Shown here in pieces: positions 31,399-40,326 of a stretch of 64,000 nucleotides of DNA. Below the pieces are notes generated by a model. The model saw only the letters and a program-made list of their open reading frames with translations. It was not told the DNA's origin and did no database searches. Source of the DNA: Methylomonas sp. LL1 (GTDB lineage Bacteria > Pseudomonadota > Gammaproteobacteria > Methylococcales > Methylomonadaceae); assembly GCF_015711015.1 (NCBI RefSeq), contig NZ_CP064653.1:310001-374000 (forward strand), in the 5' to 3' direction. Each line of letters begins with the position of its first letter. Position 1 is the stretch's first letter. Made by a program: the position numbers and the translations under genes.

Positions 31399-32397
31399 AT
31401 GAGGCAAATACTGAAACGGAAATATCAGGTCGGAAGCCTAGCGCTTACTCTTATGCTGGGAAGCTCCGCGGCTCTGGCCAGCGGCAGCGTACAAATTATA
31501 GGTTATCTCGGCAACTCCGATGTCTACAACCGTACAGGCTCGGAGATGGAAGGCTTTGCGGTCGACCTGAGCGGCATGAGCACCAGCGATCTGATGTCGA
31601 CTTACTGCGGCTCGGCCTTCGGCTGCGGTAGCGGCTACAACACCTCCGGCGGACTCAGTGTCGTTCATGACGGCAACAAGCCCGGCTCGTACTCTTCCTC
31701 TGTTGGAATCGACGGCATTACTCATTTCGGCGTGCATTTGATGAAGGCGCCGGGCAGCATCAGTTACAACTGGTTGGACAGAAATTCGTCCGACGGCCAA
31801 CTTTATTACGCCGGCACCAATACCCTGGCGGCAGCCCAATCAGCTCCGGTCACGCCGCCCGCACCGCCCGCACCGGTGGAGCAACCGGCAATCGTTACGC
31901 CAGACTGGACACTGGAAGGCAGCCAATTGGTCGCGACCGTCACCAACAACGGTAGTCGTCCTATTTGGGTGCAAGGGGTCAGCGCCGAAGATACTACCGC
32001 AGTATCACTGGACGATTTGATGGCGACCAACCCATTGTTCGAAAACTTAACGATGGCCGAGGCGCAACTGCTCGAACCCGGCGATACCTTGCGCGAAATT
32101 GGCGACATCATGGCCTCGACCATAGGAGGCAGAGCTATGTTTTGGGTCTATTCCTTTACCGGTGCCGAGATCGTCTCGGATACTCAAAACGGCGTCGATA
32201 TTTACAATGCCGATTGTGGAGCGGATGGCTGTGATTTCGCCACGATGCACGGCGACCTGCAAAGCCGGATGATGACGTCGGCTTCCATCGGCGTGGCTCC
32301 TGTGCCGGTGCCGGCGGCGATGCCGTTATTCTTGTCGGCATTGGGCGCGATGACGTTCTTCGGTCGCAAACGCACCGTTAATCGTAATATTCGCTAA
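31399..32397 (+). CDS. Exported protein with PEP-CTERM-like sorting tail
   Basis: The 332-residue protein has a signal peptide (about 1-28, ending SSAALAS), a serine-, glycine- and tyrosine-rich region, a Pro-rich linker (near 146-160) and a C-terminal tail PVPAAMPLFLSALGAMTFFG followed by RKR. This matches the VPxPAA variant of the PEP-CTERM exosortase signal. ATG at 31399 has GGAG 6 bases upstream; ATG at 31396 is closer than ideal. Two Cys pairs suggest disulfides. The protein is expected to be surface or extracellular. Function unknown. Confidence 0.8.
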   Translation: MRQILKRKYQVGSLALTLMLGSSAALASGSVQIIGYLGNSDVYNRTGSEMEGFAVDLSGMSTSDLMSTYCGSAFGCGSGYNTSGGLSVVHDGNKPGSYSSSVGIDGITHFGVHLMKAPGSISYNWLDRNSSDGQLYYAGTNTLAAAQSAPVTPPAPPAPVEQPAIVTPDWTLEGSQLVATVTNNGSRPIWVQGVSAEDTTAVSLDDLMATNPLFENLTMAEAQLLEPGDTLREIGDIMASTIGGRAMFWVYSFTGAEIVSDTQNGVDIYNADCGADGCDFATMHGDLQSRMMTSASIGVAPVPVPAAMPLFLSALGAMTFFGRKRTVNRNIR

Positions 32398-32569
32398 GAA
32401 AATTTCTCCGGCTATAGGGTTGGCATCGATCAAGGATGATTCGACCTTATCGCCGGCCCTAATAAGATCAAGCCCGAAGATGGGCGCCGCGCGAAGCTAG
32501 ACGCATTAATCGCGACCGATGCGGTTAGTGCTTCATCGCATATGCTCCATGGTTTGCGGAGCATTGCGT

Positions 32570-34018
32570 TCAAACACATGAAGGCTCTTGGATATTGTCC
32601 GCCGCAAGCCGTTGTGTTCCGAAAAGTGTCAGCAATGGCCCGGTCAGCATCGTTGTCAACAACGCCATGAGCACCAACATCGTAAACAGACGCGGCGAGA
32701 GGATGCCCAGGTCATAACCGATATTCAACGCGATGAGCTCCATCAGTCCGCGCGTATTCATCAATGCGCCAAGCTGCAAGGATACGCGCCAACTCATGCC
32801 GGTCAATCGCGCCGCAATCGCGCTGCCGCCCAGTTTTCCGAGCGTGGCGACTAGGATGATCAACAGACATAACAGCCAGCCCTGCAAATCGTCGAGTAAG
32901 CCGATTTGCGTGCGCAAGCCGGTGAAGGCGAAGAACAAGGGCAACAGCAGCACAGAACTGAAGTCTTCCACCCGCATGCTGATTTTGTGCCGAAAATCAT
33001 GGCTTTCCGGCATGATTGCCCCAGCCAAAAACGCGCCGAACAGGGCGTGAATACCAATCACCTCCGTACTCAAGGCCGAGGCAACCACTATACAGACGAT
33101 AGTCGCCAGCGTTCCCTTGGATGGCTCCTCGCGCGCCAGCCGTTCATCGCCTAGCCAGCGCGGCAACAGACACCGCACGCCGGCAACCATGAGGGCAACA
33201 AACGCCAGAACCAGTAGGAGGTTCAGTGCGGAACCGCTTAGGCTGGTCGCCTTGGCAATCGCCACCACAACAGCCAGTATGCTCCAGGCCGTCACATCAT
33301 CCACCGCCGCGCAGGTGATGGCCGTGCTACCCAGCAAAGTTTTAGACAAGCCGCGCTCTCGCAAAATACGGGCGAGAACCGGAAAAGCCGTAATGCTCAT
33401 GGAAATACCCATGAACAAGGCAAAAGCGGTGAAGGTGGCGCCGGGCACCGCCAGTTCGCTATATAGGAAGTATGCCAACAGCACGCCAAGCAGATAAGGG
33501 ATCACGATGCTGGCATGGCTGACGACTAGCGCTGCGTGGGCCTTGCCGCGCAGATGCTTGATGTTTACATCCATGCCCACGGCGAACATGAAAAAACAGA
33601 CACCGATCTGGCTTAATAGCCCGAGCGTAGCTAGCGAATCCTTGGCAAACACGAATGTGAACGCCTCGGGGGCTAGCCATCCAAACAAGGACGGTCCCAG
33701 CAAGATGCCGGCCGCCATTTCTCCGACGACCGCTGGCTGACCAAGGCGTGTAAACAACTTTCCCATTATGCGAGATGCCGCGATGATGACCAGCAATTGG
33801 ACAAACAAATGGCTCAATGGGTGATCAAGGTTTGCCATCAGTCCTTCCAGCATGCTGGAAAGCCCTGAATTATGAGCCATTGCCGTGACGGCTTTTCCCG
33901 GCGGGTCCCCTGTCGTGCTTCGAGGCATGGGCAGTGTAGAGCCCAACTGCAACACGCCGACGATAGCGGCTCCTACCACCGCCAACATCAGAATATAAAG
34001 TAGAGACAGTCGCTTCAT
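32570..34018 (-). CDS. CPA2-family cation:proton antiporter (KefB/NapA-like)
   Basis: This is a monovalent cation/proton antiporter of 482 residues with about 12 membrane segments. Features include LGQPAVVGEMAAGILLGPS (family N-terminus), FMGISMSITAFPVLARIL and DDVTAWSILAVVVA (catalytic Asp region). There is no C-terminal RCK domain. ATG 34018 is chosen. The open frame upstream belongs to MITE copy B, which ends only 13 bases before the ATG and whose edge overlaps the AAGG ribosome-site region. Confidence 0.92.
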   Translation of the reverse strand: MKRLSLLYILMLAVVGAAIVGVLQLGSTLPMPRSTTGDPPGKAVTAMAHNSGLSSMLEGLMANLDHPLSHLFVQLLVIIAASRIMGKLFTRLGQPAVVGEMAAGILLGPSLFGWLAPEAFTFVFAKDSLATLGLLSQIGVCFFMFAVGMDVNIKHLRGKAHAALVVSHASIVIPYLLGVLLAYFLYSELAVPGATFTAFALFMGISMSITAFPVLARILRERGLSKTLLGSTAITCAAVDDVTAWSILAVVVAIAKATSLSGSALNLLLVLAFVALMVAGVRCLLPRWLGDERLAREEPSKGTLATIVCIVVASALSTEVIGIHALFGAFLAGAIMPESHDFRHKISMRVEDFSSVLLLPLFFAFTGLRTQIGLLDDLQGWLLCLLIILVATLGKLGGSAIAARLTGMSWRVSLQLGALMNTRGLMELIALNIGYDLGILSPRLFTMLVLMALLTTMLTGPLLTLFGTQRLAADNIQEPSCV

Positions 34019-34031
34019 CGGTTTACGGACC

Positions 34032-34193
34032 TTAGGTGATTTTTGAGAAAGTTTGTACCCATTGCCAATGTTAAATATGTGTCGTTCGCTGAGCGGATTT
34101 GTGCTGAGCAAAGCCGAAGTGGCCGAAGCGAACAGTTGACTTCGACTCCGCTCAGTCAACGGCAAATTGCTTGGATTGGGTACATTCATTGCA
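34032..34193. repeat. MITE-like repeat family M, copy B
   Basis: The left end TTAGGTGATTTTTGAGAAAG is nearly identical to copy A. The interior shares CGTTCGCTGAGCGG and TTGACTTCGACTCCGCTCAG, with an extra segment (GTGCTGAGCAAAGCCGAAG) also seen in copies C and D. The right terminal repeat is lost after TACATTCATTGC. It sits immediately upstream of the antiporter start and so forms its leader. Confidence 0.85.
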
Positions 34194-34315
34194 ATACACC
34201 AGTATCGTCATGACCACCAGGCCGGGTATCCAATCCCAGTACTATCCTTGCAGCCTAGCAGCCGGTCTGACTTCGGTTCATGTCGTACGATTCGCGTAGC
34301 GTAATCGGATGGCCC

Positions 34316-34398
34316 GTGGGATAAAAACCGCATTCGTGCGATTAAGCTGAATCTAAGCGGAGCCAAGGCAAGGCGCGACTAACAGCGGTTTATCATCC
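34316..34398. repeat. Imperfect inverted repeat next to pit
   Basis: GTGGGATAAAAACCGC (34316-34331) is matched by its near-complement GCGGTTTATCATCCC (34384-34398), just past the pit stop. An additional hairpin, CGATTCGC-GTA-GCGTAATCG, lies at 34289-34308. It may end pit transcription, but there is no T-run. Confidence 0.4.
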
Positions 34399-34399
34399 C

Positions 34400-35512
34400 C
34401 TACTGCAACTTAATTAATAAACTGACCATTAGCCAAGCAATCCCGCCCGCGGCCGGAATCGTCAAAATCCATGCCCAAACAATTTTTTCAATGACGGAAA
34501 GTCTAAGTGTATAGGGGTTTTTGGCAAAGCCTACGCCCATAATTGCGGTTGAAATGCTATGCGTGGTGGAAACCGGCATACCGAAATGGGCGGCCGCCAA
34601 CAAAATGGTTGCCGAACTGGTTTCCGCGGCGAAACCGTTGATCGGATGCAGTTTGACCATTTTATGGCCCAAAGTCTTAATAATGCGCCAGCCGCCTACT
34701 GCCGTACCAAGCGCCATCACCAAAGCGCAAGCAAAGACGACCCAAGTGTCGATATCCTTCTCGCCCCCATCCGGGCGCAAGAATTCAGCCCAGTGCGGTA
34801 ACTGATCGAGTGTGCCGCCGCTGTTTGCGGTAAAAATTGCTAGGGCGATGATACCCATGGTTTTTTGCGCATCATTGCTGCCATGAGCAAAGCCCATGTA
34901 ACCGGCCGACAATAGTTGTGCCTTGCCGAATACTGCATTAATCCATTTCGGACGCGATATTCTCGCCAGTACGCCACCGGCCGAATTCATGCCGCTAATG
35001 ATGGCCATCAAGCCGCCCATAATGGCGATACCCAAGACAAAACCGGCGACCGGCGAACTGACCATCGGAATCACAACTTTCCAAAGCAAACCTTTATTCT
35101 CGGTCCAGACGGCCGCGGTTTTTGACCATATCAAAACATCGGGATTATTGTGTCCCGCGGCCAGTGCCGCCCCGCACAAGCCGCCGATCAAGGCGTGACT
35201 GGAAGAAGAAGGTAGCCCCAAGGCCCAGGTAATCAGATTCCAGATAATGGCGCCGGTCAGTGCGCAGATCAGAACTTCGGATGTGATATTCACCATGCCG
35301 GTATCGACTAATCCGGACGAAATGGTTTTAGCTACCGCGGTACCGGATAACGCGCCGACTAGATTAGTCGCCGCGGCCAGAATGACAGCTTGGGTTGGGG
35401 TCAAAACCTTGGTGGCAACCACCGTGGCGATAGAGTTGGCTGTATCGTGGAATCCGTTGACAAACTCAAATATCAGCGCGACCAGAATGACCAGCAAAAG
35501 CAATGTCAGCAT
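34400..35512 (-). CDS. pit: Low-affinity inorganic phosphate transporter (PiT family)
   Basis: This is a PiT-family phosphate/cation symporter of 370 residues with about 10 membrane segments. The duplicated signature is seen in FVNGFHDTANSIATVV near the start and in GFAHGSNDAQKTMG mid-protein. The start has an AAAGGA ribosome site. It follows the DUF47/PhoU-like gene by 10 bases, the common phosphate pairing. Confidence 0.95.
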   Translation of the reverse strand: MLTLLLLVILVALIFEFVNGFHDTANSIATVVATKVLTPTQAVILAAATNLVGALSGTAVAKTISSGLVDTGMVNITSEVLICALTGAIIWNLITWALGLPSSSSHALIGGLCGAALAAGHNNPDVLIWSKTAAVWTENKGLLWKVVIPMVSSPVAGFVLGIAIMGGLMAIISGMNSAGGVLARISRPKWINAVFGKAQLLSAGYMGFAHGSNDAQKTMGIIALAIFTANSGGTLDQLPHWAEFLRPDGGEKDIDTWVVFACALVMALGTAVGGWRIIKTLGHKMVKLHPINGFAAETSSATILLAAAHFGMPVSTTHSISTAIMGVGFAKNPYTLRLSVIEKIVWAWILTIPAAGGIAWLMVSLLIKLQ

Positions 35513-35522
35513 GAAAATCCTT

Positions 35523-36152
35523 TTATGAATTTTTTAAAACGATGTGGTACACGACATTGCCGGCATCGCGGCAGCGGTCTATCGCCTTTTCGAGGATTTC
35601 AAACAAATTCATTTTGATCAAATAACGGATAGGATCAACTTCGTTGGTATAAATGTCCCGGTATAAATCCAGGATTTGATTATCGGCATCGGCTTCAATG
35701 GCTTGCAGCTGATCGTTTAATCTTTTGACCTCGTCCAAATCCATGCCTTTACGCAACTGCCTGACCATTTGTTCCAAGACTTTGCAGGCTTGTTCCAACA
35801 TCCGCGCACGGCTGATGAAATCCACATCGCCGACACGCTCCAAGGCTAGCGTATAACGTTCGGCAAACTTTTCCACGACCTTGGGGATTTTGTAAAGAGC
35901 GCTGTTAAGAGCTTCAATGTCCTCGCGATCCAACACGGTAACAAAAGTATTGACCAGTTCCTCGCTGATTTGGGCAAATAAGTTCTTTTCACGGCGGCGG
36001 GCTTGTTTAAACTTTTCCAATGATTGCTGGGTTGCCGGGGAACTTAGCAGCTCGATCAAGGCGCTGGCCGACGAACACGCGGATTCCGCGCTGGCTTCCA
36101 ATAAGCCATAAAATTTATCACCTTTGCCGAAGATGGTTTGCAATGAGAACAT
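35523..36152 (-). CDS. DUF47 PhoU-like phosphate transport accessory protein
   Basis: This 209-residue all-helical protein of the DUF47 (TIGR00153) family is PhoU-like and usually encoded with Pit, whose activity it is thought to modulate. Recognisable parts are the N-terminal FGKGDKFYGLLEASAESACS and the C-terminal DPIRYLIKMNLFEILEKAID. AAGGAAA lies before the ATG at 36152. It is the first gene of the pit operon. Confidence 0.93.
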   Translation of the reverse strand: MFSLQTIFGKGDKFYGLLEASAESACSSASALIELLSSPATQQSLEKFKQARRREKNLFAQISEELVNTFVTVLDREDIEALNSALYKIPKVVEKFAERYTLALERVGDVDFISRARMLEQACKVLEQMVRQLRKGMDLDEVKRLNDQLQAIEADADNQILDLYRDIYTNEVDPIRYLIKMNLFEILEKAIDRCRDAGNVVYHIVLKNS

Positions 36153-36500
36153 CGTGTTTCCTTAATTTATTAAGCCCGGTGGCTGTGTTGAACTCAGTGA
36201 TGCGCATTGATCTCGCGCCTCCCGATTGCGTCATTTTACAAACTTGATGGAAAATTTTCCTTAAATCCACTTTGCCTCGCGGCAAAACGCGTGTTGGCTG
36301 GATAAAATTCGACGGCCCAATAAGCCATAAAACTCCTGATTAGCCGGTTGCTGTAGCTGATTCAACGGTCCGCCGCGTAAGTCGCCATTGGGGCGAGGCT
36401 GCATTCATTTCTGTTGGTTCTATTGATTCCAAGCCGTTAGAATGCCGAACTAGCCTGTATTTCCACTGCGCTAATCCCAACTCCAAACCGGAAACAGCAC
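36153..36500. other. Divergent intergenic region between the pit operon and xth
   Basis: The 348 bases should hold the promoters of both units. A perfect palindrome GGAAAATTTTCC lies at 36249-36260. A short minus-strand frame (36261-36404) is listed separately. No clear Pho box was found. Confidence 0.4.
36261..36404 (-). CDS. Possible 47-residue small protein
   Basis: An ATG-started frame of 47 codons reads MQPRPNGDLRGGPLNQLQQP with a C-terminal QEFYGLLGRRILSSQ, then HAFCREAKWI. Its composition looks protein-like and its stop is just upstream of the pit operon promoter area. There is no clear ribosome site. It may be a genuine small gene, a decayed fragment or chance. Confidence 0.25.
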   Translation of the reverse strand: MQPRPNGDLRGGPLNQLQQPANQEFYGLLGRRILSSQHAFCREAKWI

Positions 36501-37265
36501 ATGAAAATTATCTCCTGGAATGTCAACGGCATACGGGCCGTTCAGACCAAAGGTTTTCGCGACACTCTGACTCAACTGGACGCCGATTGTATTTTGTTGC
36601 AAGAAACCAAGGCCCAAGATGATCAAGTCGATAAAGCCCTGGAAAATCTCGACCATTATCATATTTACAGCAACTCGGCCGAACGCAAGGGGTATTCGGG
36701 CGTGGCGCTGCTAACCCGGCAACAGCCACTGCGGGTTATCCATGACATGGGCATAGATGAACACGACCGGGAAGGCCGGGTGATCGTGGCCGAATTCGAC
36801 AAGTTTTTTTTGTTGAATGTCTATGTGCCCAATTCGGGCGATCAATTGGTACGCCTGGATTATCGGCAAACTTGGGATCTCGAACTGCTGGCCTACATGC
36901 AAAGCTTACAGGCGCAAAAGCCGTTGATCGCTTGCGGTGATTTCAACGTGGCTCATCAGGCCATCGACATCGCCAGACCCAAGGCCAATTACAATAAATC
37001 CGCCGGTTATACCCAAACTGAAATCGACGGCTTTAGCCGCTTTGTCGAGGCCGGCCTGATTGACAGCTTTCGGCATTTCCATCCGGAAACCGTGGCTTAC
37101 AGTTGGTGGAGTTACCGCGCCAATGCCCGCGAAAAAAACATCGGTTGGCGGATCGATTATGTATTGACCAGCCGGTCTTTGCTCGGGCAAGTCAAAGATA
37201 GCTTTATTCTGCCGGACATTCTAGGATCCGATCATTGCCCGGTTGGCCTTGGCATTGAGATATAA
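36501..37265 (+). CDS. xth: Exodeoxyribonuclease III / AP endonuclease
   Basis: This is an ExoIII-family base-excision repair nuclease of 254 residues. Catalytic motifs are in order: SWNVNGIRA (metal-binding Asn), LQETKAQD (Glu), GDFNVAHQAIDIARP (Asp/Asn) and GSDHCPVGLGIEI (Asp/His pair near the end). The monocistronic gene starts at ATG 36501. MITE copy C begins about 32 bases after its stop. Confidence 0.95.
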   Translation: MKIISWNVNGIRAVQTKGFRDTLTQLDADCILLQETKAQDDQVDKALENLDHYHIYSNSAERKGYSGVALLTRQQPLRVIHDMGIDEHDREGRVIVAEFDKFFLLNVYVPNSGDQLVRLDYRQTWDLELLAYMQSLQAQKPLIACGDFNVAHQAIDIARPKANYNKSAGYTQTEIDGFSRFVEAGLIDSFRHFHPETVAYSWWSYRANAREKNIGWRIDYVLTSRSLLGQVKDSFILPDILGSDHCPVGLGIEI

Positions 37266-37297
37266 GCCGACTATAAAATTAGCTTATGTTCGCGTGA

Positions 37298-37464
37298 TTA
37301 AGTATTTTTTGATAAAGCTTGTAACTATTGCCGATGCCAAAATTATCGTTCGCTGAGTGGACTTGTGCTGAGCGAAGCTTTCGCAAGCGAAGCGAATAGT
37401 TGACTTCGACTCCGCTCAGTCAACGACAGTTTCTTGGGATAGGTACATTTATTGCCATCAATTA
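37298..37464. repeat. MITE-like repeat family M, copy C
   Basis: This is the most diverged copy. The core CGTTCGCTGAGTGG, GTGCTGAGCGAAGC and GTTGACTTCGACTCCGCTCAG is retained, and the right arm ends GGTACATTTATTGCC. Both terminal repeats are degenerate (left TTAAGTATTTTTTGATAAAG). It is located between xth and hemF. Confidence 0.8.
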
Positions 37465-37556
37465 TCTAGGGCTTCTGCCGAAATGGGTCAATGGCTTATC
37501 CGAATCTTCCACGGTAAGTTTTATGTTAATTTGCATTTATCCGGCAACCACATTAG

Positions 37557-38513
<957 letters not shown>

Positions 38514-38800
38514 GGTAGGTCGGTTAGATAAGCTTGCACGCCGCATCTCAACTTGGGGGCGGGCAAGTTTCTGATTTCCATTTCCCTACAAAAATGAATA
38601 CGCAGCTTGTTTTTGTTGCAGCCTCAAGGTGCGCAGCTGATGACCAATTTGTCGTTAAATTGGCTGATTTCCTGATCGTTTATCACATAAACAGCGGTAT
38701 AGCGGCGTAATACCTGTCGCTACGGAAACCCTGTTGAAACAGGCTGAAATGGTTGCGAGTGAGTTGGTTGCCTAATCCCAAAATGACAGATAACTAAGCT

Positions 38801-39391
38801 ATGGAAATTGAAAAAGGTAAACTGCTTCGCTGGATAGATGAGAAAGGCTTTGGTTTCATAAAACCGGATAATGGCGGCGCTGATATTTTTATCCACATAT
38901 CGGCATTGAAAAGTATGAGTCGTGCACCTGTAGTAGGTGACATTATTTATTACCAAACGAGTCTTGATGATAACGGTAAGCTACGAGCAGTCAACGCAAA
39001 AATAGACGGTGTGTCTCAGGTTTTGACTGTCAGCCCGATAGACAGAAAACCCAAAATACAAAAAGCAACCCCCTCAATTCAAAGGCATCATAAAGGCCAA
39101 AACACCTATAGGCCGCCGTATAAGAAAAGCGGGTTTAAGTTTGTTCCGGTTCTGCTAGTGGTCGCCGCTGTTTCAATTTACGGCAAGTTTGCGAATCAAA
39201 ATGTATCTGGCAGTCAACAAGGATTGCCGATTGCTGAACCTTCAGAATCTACTCAACAGTTTCAATGTCAGGGCAAGGTACATTGCTCTGAAATGGCTTC
39301 GTATGAGGAAGCCGCCTATTACCTGCAAAATTGCCCTGGTACAAAGATGGATGGCGACAATGATGGCATTCCATGCGAACAACAGTTTTAA
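38801..39391 (+). CDS. Cold-shock domain / membrane segment / excalibur domain fusion
   Basis: The 196-residue protein has an N-terminal cold-shock OB fold (about 1-68; RWIDEKGFGFIKPDNG and DIFIHISAL, the two RNP-like motifs). A basic linker leads to a membrane segment (about 109-127, FVPVLLVVAAVSIYG). A C-terminal excalibur calcium-binding domain (about 145-196) ends CPGTKMDGDNDGIPCEQQF. The nucleic-acid-binding domain would face the cytoplasm and the calcium domain the periplasm. The stop overlaps that of the convergent gene. Confidence 0.88.
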   Translation: MEIEKGKLLRWIDEKGFGFIKPDNGGADIFIHISALKSMSRAPVVGDIIYYQTSLDDNGKLRAVNAKIDGVSQVLTVSPIDRKPKIQKATPSIQRHHKGQNTYRPPYKKSGFKFVPVLLVVAAVSIYGKFANQNVSGSQQGLPIAEPSESTQQFQCQGKVHCSEMASYEEAAYYLQNCPGTKMDGDNDGIPCEQQF

Positions 39392-39579
39392 CTCTTAGAC
39401 AGCCATTCATTCCGCATGGCATCCAGACGCTGCATCATCTCGTCCAAAGCTTTAACTGATTCCTTATGTAGCGGATGAGCGCGATTGTGGACCGGGTGCT
39501 TGCTGTCGTTCATCAGTTCGTCAATGAAACGTTCGGTGTCCATGATTTCTTGTGGAAGTGGGTCGGGTCTTTCGGCCAT
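39388..39579 (-). CDS. Small hypothetical protein, 63 residues
   Basis: This is a soluble, acidic, helical small protein (MAERPDPLPQEIMDTERFID start, LDEMMQRLDAMRNEWLSKS end). The convergent overlap of the stops with the preceding gene is 3 bases. A strong terminator sits upstream (39621-39637), so it must have its own promoter in 39580-39620 or rely on readthrough. Family not recognised. Confidence 0.6.
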   Translation of the reverse strand: MAERPDPLPQEIMDTERFIDELMNDSKHPVHNRAHPLHKESVKALDEMMQRLDAMRNEWLSKS

Positions 39580-39614
39580 CTGAATAACTAGTTGGTTTAG
39601 AAAATTACAGACAT

Positions 39615-39745
39615 AAAAAAGCCCACATGAAGTGGGCCTCGTCCGGTGTTATTTTTATGTTTTGTGGACGCCTACCGTCAGTGACGGCAGGTTAATAGCT
39701 TGCGCTCTTATTATTATTGTACCGTATCACGGTCGCTTCCCTCCC
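39615..39745 (-). ncRNA. Candidate small RNA, about 125 nt
   Basis: Read on the minus strand, a promoter-like region (TATCTT at 39757-39752 and an FNR/DNR-like palindrome at 39776-39789) is followed by GC-rich hairpins. The hairpins are around 39671-39691, CCTACCGTCAGTGACGGCAGG on plus, and ACCGTATCACGGT at 39721-39733. The segment ends in a textbook terminator (39621-39637). No protein frame is evident. It is not a family I recognise, so identity is inferred from promoter-hairpin-terminator layout only. Confidence 0.4.
39621..39637 (-). terminator. Rho-independent terminator
   Basis: A stem of 6 bp (GCCCAC/GTGGGC, loop ATGAA) is followed on the minus strand by six T residues (39615-39620). 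It ends the candidate small RNA. Confidence 0.8.
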
Positions 39746-39775
39746 CCTCAAAAGATACGAAGCTTTCAGCTCGTA

Positions 39776-39789
39776 TTGACCTAAGTCAA
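39776..39789. promoter_or_regulatory. FNR/DNR-like palindrome
   Basis: TTGACCTAAGTCAA is a perfect TTGAC-N4-GTCAA palindrome, one base per half different from the FNR consensus TTGAT-N4-ATCAA. Its centre lies about 37-42 bases ahead of the presumed start of the small RNA, a class II activator position. CRP/FNR-family regulation by oxygen or NO is inferred. Confidence 0.4.
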
Positions 39790-39916
39790 GGTGGGCGCAT
39801 TCTAATGAATTAAAAATGCTTTGTCCAGAATAAATGCGACAGTTTGTCGCAGCAATTTTCCGTAGCTGTTCAGGACGACGACTCTAGCGCGGAACGGAAA
39901 ATTTTCTAGGATCAGT

Positions 39917-40057
39917 TTAATGTTGCTCAGGGCTATACCAGGCCTCGGAAACCATATTGACCAATTCTTGTATAACGACTTTTAATAGCTGGAAGGCTGA
40001 AATCATTATCAGTGCGGCGATAGTGAGCCCCGCCATTGCGACAAGTGCTATTTTCAT
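39917..40057 (-). CDS. Small single-span membrane protein, 46 residues
   Basis: ATG 40057 has a strong AAGGAG ribosome site 6 bases upstream, which decides the start; a longer frame from 40117 does not have one. The product begins MKIALVAMAGLTIAALIMIS, one hydrophobic helix, then an amphipathic tail. It is downstream of and collinear with the nitrogen operon, though 269 bases away. Function unknown. Confidence 0.6.
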   Translation of the reverse strand: MKIALVAMAGLTIAALIMISAFQLLKVVIQELVNMVSEAWYSPEQH

Positions 40058-40326
40058 GCTGTCTCCTTTTAATATTTGAAGAATGTGCTGGCGGCGTGGA
40101 AATGCCGGTAAGCACATGATTTTCCTCTATTAAATGCGGATTTCAAGTGGTTTTTAAACCACAGCTGTCGCGTGTTTTTTCAATATTGAGCATGATCAGA
40201 GACTTATAATTTGACGTTAATGTGGTTTGCTAAAATACTTTTTTTACCGACGCTATTTCTTTGTCAGATAAGTGTGATTGTTGGTCGGCCGTAGGAGGAA
40301 TGGAAAGTTACTGGACAAAATACTGC

